DNA of 64,000 nucleotides, taken from NCBI GenBank assembly GCA_004123355.1, contig SCHM01000001.1, positions 4,394,001-4,458,000 on the forward strand. Direction: 5' to 3'. This DNA is from Amphirosellinia nigrospora (Eukaryota; Ascomycota; Sordariomycetes; Xylariales; Xylariaceae). This document shows positions 58,719 through 64,000 of this stretch, one piece after another. How positions within the stretch are numbered: the first letter of the stretch is position 1; each line of letters begins with the position of its first letter. Under the pieces are notes generated by a model. That model saw only the letters and a list, made by a program, of their open reading frames with translations. It did not search any database and was not told the DNA's origin. Position numbers and translations under genes: made by a program.

Positions 58719-60860
58719 TTACCTCAGCTTATAAGTTTTGACTTCAGGATTGAGAAGGGTGGCCGGTAGAGCAGGAGCATTGACGGCCATTGTTCCAATC
58801 CTATAGTATGAATTCCGGTACCGCTTCACTAGCATCATATACATGTCGCCATCGATCACAGCAAGTATAATGACTTCGTATCGAGCGCTTTGAATCCTCT
58901 TGAAAACCTTGGACGCATCTAGATTGGCTTTGCTCGGGTAAAATCTCACTTTGCTTCCTGTGCATGTTGAAAGTGTATTTGATGAACTATTGAGACCAAT
59001 TGCTGTTTGCGAAACAGCTAGGGTCCGGATGTAGAGAGACTTGTTGTTTTCCACTGGGAGCTGGGCGTCAGTGGCCTTGTGGTACACCGTGGGGACATCC
59101 TCGAGGCCGCTTTCGCCAAAGGATATCCGAGTTTCTGTCGATGGGAGTATCTTGATATCCGAATCTTCATAAAGCGGTGGCCAGAACACAGATCCTTCCC
59201 AGCCCGTCCAAGACCAGGACGGGAAATTTTTCCGTCTACGGGGTGGTTTTGATCGGTGGTCATGTCGCCAACCAAGGCCCAGCATCAAGAACGCAAGATA
59301 ATCGACACCTTCTGGGGACGCCGGTTGAGTCGAATTTAGGTTTCCTAGAGAGAGCGTCTTCCAGAAAGGGGTCACTGGGGAACTTTGGTATGTGGATCGC
59401 GATATTTCGGGAGAAAGGTGGTCATCGTCGGGGTGGAAAAGGGAATCCCAAATATGACGCACTGGGAACGCGGCATTCTTAGATTCCAACATTCGAATAA
59501 TCCCGCTAAAAGCGGTGAGGGAATCATCATCCAACGTTAAAGTTCTCTGAGAGTACTGTTCTGCGCAGTAAACATAACTAAATAAGTTGCTTAGTCTCGA
59601 GCTTTGCAGGTCGGGGTAGACAGTCTCAGTGTTAAGAAACTGAAGAGCGAAGGCTGAATTAGTTTCCGGAGCGATCCCGAGTATGAGGTTTCTTTCCCAA
59701 ATACCATGTCTAAACTTTCGCAGCAGTTCATAGAAGAACATTCGAAATAGAGTTGATCATCTGTGAAAACCAGTCGCCGCCTCGATAGAATTGCCTCCTG
59801 AAATGTCCAGCCTCTTGTAGACCATAGGAGTTAACAATTGAACGATGAGGCAAAGACATAGTCGATGTAAGTGTGAAACTATCACCTTGAAATGAAAACT
59901 GCTTGACTAATCGCTTTTTAGAAAGACCCGGGAGCCCATAAGATTGGTCTTGTCCTGCTGCTGCGACAATGGTCAACTCAGCATTCGTATAAACGGCATC
60001 CATGTGCATCAACTGTATGCGTTTCGTAGCCTTATTTCGGTTATCAACACAATATTTGTCAACCCATAGATATCGGTAGCCAAGTATCAAGGCTACTTGA
60101 ATGGAATCCTCGACAACTGGAGATAGCTTCGTAGGGAGGGAATGTCCATCCAGCGCTGTCAGTACATCGGAGTGGTCACCCATACATAACTTAAAGCCAC
60201 ATATAACGGCCGTGTGTTAGAGTTAATGTCCAGAGCGCTTATAATCCTCCGGTCTCGGCAATCGATCAAATTGAGCGAGGACTTATTTACCTGCCACTCA
60301 CTGTGATGAGGCCTACACGCATCGTGATGGCTCAAGCACACATTTAGCCATTTTAGTACAATGCTGGGTTCGAAGCTTGTAGATACTAGCCGAGGTATCA
60401 ATTTTTTGTGCTTGGATATCTCTCCATCTTCGTAAACTAGGTACCCTCGCTTGTAGAGCATGTCCTCGATCATGGCTTCATTAGGACCACCAGGAATGAG
60501 TGAGAAATGGTCTGGCACAGCCGCAACGAAGATATCGGAATTGGAGAGGCCCATCTTGGAGGAGTATCTTCGTCCTTGCTGCCCTGGGAGAAATGGGAGC
60601 AGTTTGAATGCGCGCAACTGCAACCTTGATTTGGGATGAGGATTTTGCGGCTCTTCTAGTGTATTTGTGCCTTGGCACGTTTCAATACATATTTGAGAAA
60701 GGGTGCGACATAGTGGGCAAGTGTTTTCGAGTATGTTGTCTGAAAGCCAACCCAAGAACAGCCCATCGGGATGTAGCGGGATACCCGGGGTTTGCGAAAT
60801 TTGATGAAAGTTGAGGTTCCGACAGAAATTACAGAGGGAATTACTCGACCGTCGGATCAT
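58719..60860 (-). CDS. HET-domain (heterokaryon incompatibility) protein
   Basis: Fungal HET-domain protein; some members trigger cell death on non-self recognition, most are uncharacterised. Start MIRRSSNSLCNFCRNLNFHQ with a Cys cluster (CNFC, CPLC) that may bind metal. The HET core follows: PLYVALSYVWGD near 60190 (a G run at 60179-60181 is one base short), YRYLWVDKYCVDN, HMDAVYTNAELTIVAAAG, GLPGL, and after a slip near 59800 the block RGWTFQEAILSRRRLVFTDDQ with YFECSSM. The C-terminal part of about 330 residues has TAFSGIIRMLES, FWKTLSLG, GLGWRHDHRS and the usual PSWSWTGWEGSVFW block. About 710 residues. No NACHT, STAND or other fused effector domain is visible. Same strand as the HerA-like gene upstream, 1.4 kb apart. 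Confidence 0.88.
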
Positions 60861-62263
60861 TGATATCCGGCGATTGAGATTGCGAGCTCGGAGAGATAGC
60901 GAAGAAGTACTGAGTTGCCCGGCATGGTTATGTTCGACATCGGAGGGCTATATCATGCCGAAGCAGGTTGTTAGTGTTAACGGATTCAACATTTTGAAGA
61001 GGCCAGGACGAATGGGTGCTTTACCGACAAGGACGGCGCATTCTCGCAGTTATTTTCATATATTTTCCCCAAAACTCGGTCTCGAATGAAGCCCATTGTT
61101 AAATAACTAGGCTAAATCATGAATTCAAACTCACACTATCAACATTGAAGAACGCCAAATAGGCGGAGGACTTGTAGATTTGGATAGGACATAGAATTGG
61201 TGAAGATATGTAGAAGCAACGGATTGCCTCCAACAAAAACAACATGTCGCCTTTGCACTGCCTTAGGACTGGATACCATCTATTAACAGCCGTGCAAGGA
61301 ATAATTGAAAATAGCGCAGTAAGACGGGCCCTCAATTAGATGACCTTTCCGAGATTCTAGTCCGTCGATACTGCCTATCCAACCCGGATTCTGCCTTGCG
61401 GTCGCTTCAAGATCCCCCCAGCTGACTGTCAGTCAATACAACACCAATTCAATGTTAAAAAGATGTAGGTACTTTTATCGCAACTAATCTCGAAATCATG
61501 ATCCGTTTGACTTTATTAAGTCTAATCGCATATGAGCATTATCGAGACCAGCTTAGGTACAGGTAGGTACCTAGATGTCCTACTACCTACCCTACTGATA
61601 GAATGATGCGTCTACTGGAAAGGTAAGTATGCATTAGCGCTAAGACTAAGTGAGAAGGATAAGATCAAGGATTGTTTCTAGATGTTGCCCCTTTAATAGA
61701 TAAAACTCTCTTAAACCACCTTCAGAGCGAATTATCTTAGCAATAATACTACGCTACACCATAACCCTCAACAATTGCCCAAGGAAAACTTTACCGAAAT
61801 ACTTACGCCTCCCACCCAACCCGGAGTCATTCTCGCGTGAGGGAACTAACGACAATACTCGCTGCAACTACTCCGGGTCTTGTCGGCGGCCAAGGAGTTA
61901 TGAATAAGGCTTCTGAGCAAGTTTTCAATGTGTGAGCTCAGTACTACAGAGGCTAGAGGCGCGATTGCGAGTACAGCCAGAGAGAATAACATTGATCTTT
62001 GTTAGGTCATCAGTCAGGATAATTAGCCCTTATCAGATGTAATAGGATATGAGACGGACAGTCAGGTCAGATGATTATCGACCCAATGAATTGCTACTTC
62101 GCTGACTAAGAATACCTACTTGAAGGTATCGCAACCATGTCAAGGATAGGCGCTGTATCATACAGATAGAAGCAGTTTAAACGTACAACTACCTCAATAC
62201 AGACACAGAAACCTATTACATTTATTAGATTTACATCCTAGCTGCTCGTATCGCCCTATCAAC
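60861..62263. other. Intergenic region, HET - HerA-like ATPase
   Basis: About 1.4 kb, AT-rich, same-strand spacer. Contains the HET promoter and a repeated GGTAGGTACC-type motif near 61556-61570. No gene recognised. Confidence 0.5.
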
Positions 62264-63999
62264 TCAAGAAGCCATGATGCTTCTGCCGCCGTCTGCCGTT
62301 ATGCGTGCCCTCATAACAACCCTCAAGACGTGGTGCGCTAATTTTCTCGGGGTAACCTTGACGCCACGTTCCGAGCCGTCCTGCCTTTCCAATGACAGTA
62401 TTGCACTAGGAGCAAAGACTAGGGCCTCACCAGTTCGCAATTGTACGATTTGCGAGAAGAGGTCGAATATGGGATCATCTGTCGATACAGATATCCCTCG
62501 CAGGCCATAGGAGGTAGCACGTTCATCATCGCCGTTAAGGTCGTCTGTTCTACTTGTCACTCTCGCGACTTTTGAAATGCCAGCTAAGTGCTGAGTCAAA
62601 CATTCAACCAGTCCGGAGAGCTGAACCGATGGACGATCGTGATGCTACACAGGTCTAGCAGCTTTGGAGAGATAGTCGGCTCTTGTGTAGAGATGACAAT
62701 TCGAGCGCCGAGGTGGCGCTGGAACCTAATTGCCGCGAGTAAGCTATTCGTCAAGACTTCGCAGTCTGAAGTCTCGCCCATGTATCTGTGGGCTTCGTCT
62801 AACGCGATGATTCGCCCAAGCGAGGAGTCTTGTGCCAGGAATATCGAAAGGCAGATGTTAAAAAGTGCACAGGCCATCGAGGTGGTTACACACGGGCATG
62901 AGAGATCAACGATTATGAGCTCACCGGCCTATCGACTATATTAGAAAAAGATCACGACTATGTAAATATTAGGAGGATGTCGAGGCTGGGGACTTGCCTT
63001 GGGTTCCCAGTTTGTGCCTAGACGGACATCGCGCTTCTTTTTCGTGTCAGCTTTAACTTGCTTCGGGACCATGAAGCTTTCCAGTGTATCCAAGCGTTGG
63101 TGAAGACCACGTTTCTGATCAGGATTCAAGTTCTCCAGGTCAAGCTTTTCTCGAAACTCGCGGTACTTGAATTTACTCGGGTTGTCTTGCTGAATTAGGC
63201 GCATATCCCTCAATATCCGCTGTATTACTTGGGCATAAAGGGGCTGTGCGCGATCGAATGCCATGAGTTCCAACATGCGTTTTGTATTGAGGTCCGCTTC
63301 GTCTAGGCGTAGCGCTTCGACCTGTATCTTCCCTAGCTTACCATACGACTCCTATGCCCAATTAGATACCGAAGGAACAAGACGGAGAGAGGCCGTTGAG
63401 AATACCTTTATTGCTCGAACGTTGGTAGGCGAGCATAATACTCTGACGCTAACGGCAGGGTGGCTGCCGAGGTAGGCGGCTTCGCATGGAGCAACGTGAG
63501 AGTCAGATGCGTAATCGTCGTAGTGAAATACGATACCCGTCAGGGGTCGAGGAAGACAGCCGAGCTTTTCTGACTGCACCAGACAGTTCTCGAGGATACA
63601 GGATAAGGTGTGGCTCTTCCCGGATCCCTGACTCCCACAGATAAAGACACTGGAGGGTGTGGCAACATTGTAGAAGATGCGCGGGTCATCTGCTGATGTT
63701 TGAAGGCTCTGTTTGTCTCCCGCTAGGAGCCCGTATTGAGAGAAGGGCAAAGAAGTAGTTGACATCGCCAATCTTCGTGCATGTTCTAAGATGTGATGCG
63801 TGAACAAAGGGGCAGTGCTAATTTCATTTAGTTCATCCACATTTGTTTGCTGCATGAGTAGGCTGAGCTGCTGGCGCATTATCTCATCATGTTCGTTGTC
63901 AGCTATATCGCTATCCATGCCTCCGTTCGATGATTCGCAGCTAATATATGATGGGGTTGGCGATGGCGATGACTCCCGGGATCTATCGTCCTCGGCCAT
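62264..63999 (-). CDS. HerA/VirD4-like P-loop ATPase (fungal AAA-like family)
   Basis: Predicted nucleotide-driven motor related to the HerA-FtsK superfamily, in a fungus-wide family without known role. The ATG at 63999 sits one base from the window edge; the acidic, Ser-rich opening MAEDDRSRESSPSPTPSYIS looks like a real N-terminus, though an upstream exon cannot be excluded. Then FSQYGLLAGD, Walker A as CGSQGSGKSHTLSCILENCL (near 63630), GIVFHYDDYAS, VRVLCSPTNVRAIK, RLDEADLNTKRMLELMAF and YAQVIQRILRDMR. An intron with an unusual GC donor (gcaagt, about 62990) ends near 62945. After it: IIVDLSCPCVTTSMACALFN, Walker B GRIIALDEAHRYMGET, RHLGARIVISTQEPTISPKL, DLCSITIVHRFSSPDWLNVL, RTGEALVFAPSAIL. 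A frame slip follows the intron near 62935, and the segment near 63350-63400 is likely another intron. About 540 residues. Confidence 0.82.
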
Positions 64000-64000
64000 T

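Noticed and set aside
1-64000. Retroelements, DNA transposons, CRISPR arrays, rRNA
   Set aside because: No reverse transcriptase, integrase, transposase or helitron motif, no long terminal or inverted repeats and no rRNA-like blocks were recognised by eye; short, diverged remnants could be missed.

Overview
The window is nuclear DNA of a filamentous ascomycete (Pezizomycotina). The evidence is short GT-AG introns of about 50-140 bp, fungus-only families (highly reducing PKS, LaeA-like methyltransferases, a Zn2Cys6 regulator, a HET protein, a But2-domain secreted protein) and fungal-type housekeeping genes (twinfilin, succinate/fumarate carrier, sconB/MET30, eIF2A). Gene density is low: about 19 recognisable genes in 64 kb, with several gene-free stretches of 1.5-4 kb. 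This would fit a genome larger than that of Aspergillus, for example a lichen former or leotiomycete, but I cannot fix the lineage.

Layout. 3.5-7.4 kb: two minus-strand class I methyltransferases, one LaeA-like. 9.9-18.6 kb: a highly reducing polyketide synthase, KS-AT-DH-MT-ER-KR-ACP, with about 12 introns. 19.1-25.8 kb: housekeeping block of twinfilin, mitochondrial succinate/fumarate carrier and sconB (F-box/WD40), which closes the right side of the PKS locus. 28.5-31.0 kb: a kinase-like phosphotransferase and an F-box-like protein. 31.3-36.8 kb: a Zn2Cys6 regulator divergent from a class III aminotransferase/dialkylglycine decarboxylase-like gene, then a secreted alpha-amylase. 38.4-43.8 kb: a But2-domain secreted protein, an AYR1-like SDR and a ferric reductase. 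47.6-53.4 kb: a type III PKS and an FAD monooxygenase, a possible second small metabolite locus. 54.6-56.8 kb: eIF2A. 58.7-64.0 kb: a HET-domain protein and a HerA/VirD4-like P-loop ATPase on the same strand.

The reading-frame pattern is the most important technical point. Nearly every gene, including highly conserved ones such as sconB, eIF2A and the carrier, is broken by several one-base length changes, most of them in short runs of one base. The protein continues at family-level quality in another frame straight after each change. Loss of so many unrelated conserved genes at once is implausible, so I read these as consensus errors of an unpolished (probably long-read) assembly. Genes are therefore annotated as single loci across the breaks, not as pseudogenes, and start, stop and splice positions carry that uncertainty.

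How the genes work together: the HR-PKS with its two neighbouring methyltransferases is the best candidate metabolite cluster. The type III PKS plus monooxygenase is a second candidate and has a tandem 13-bp promoter repeat. The regulator/aminotransferase pair shares one short intergenic region and is probably co-regulated. I see no rRNA, tRNA, CRISPR or intact mobile element.
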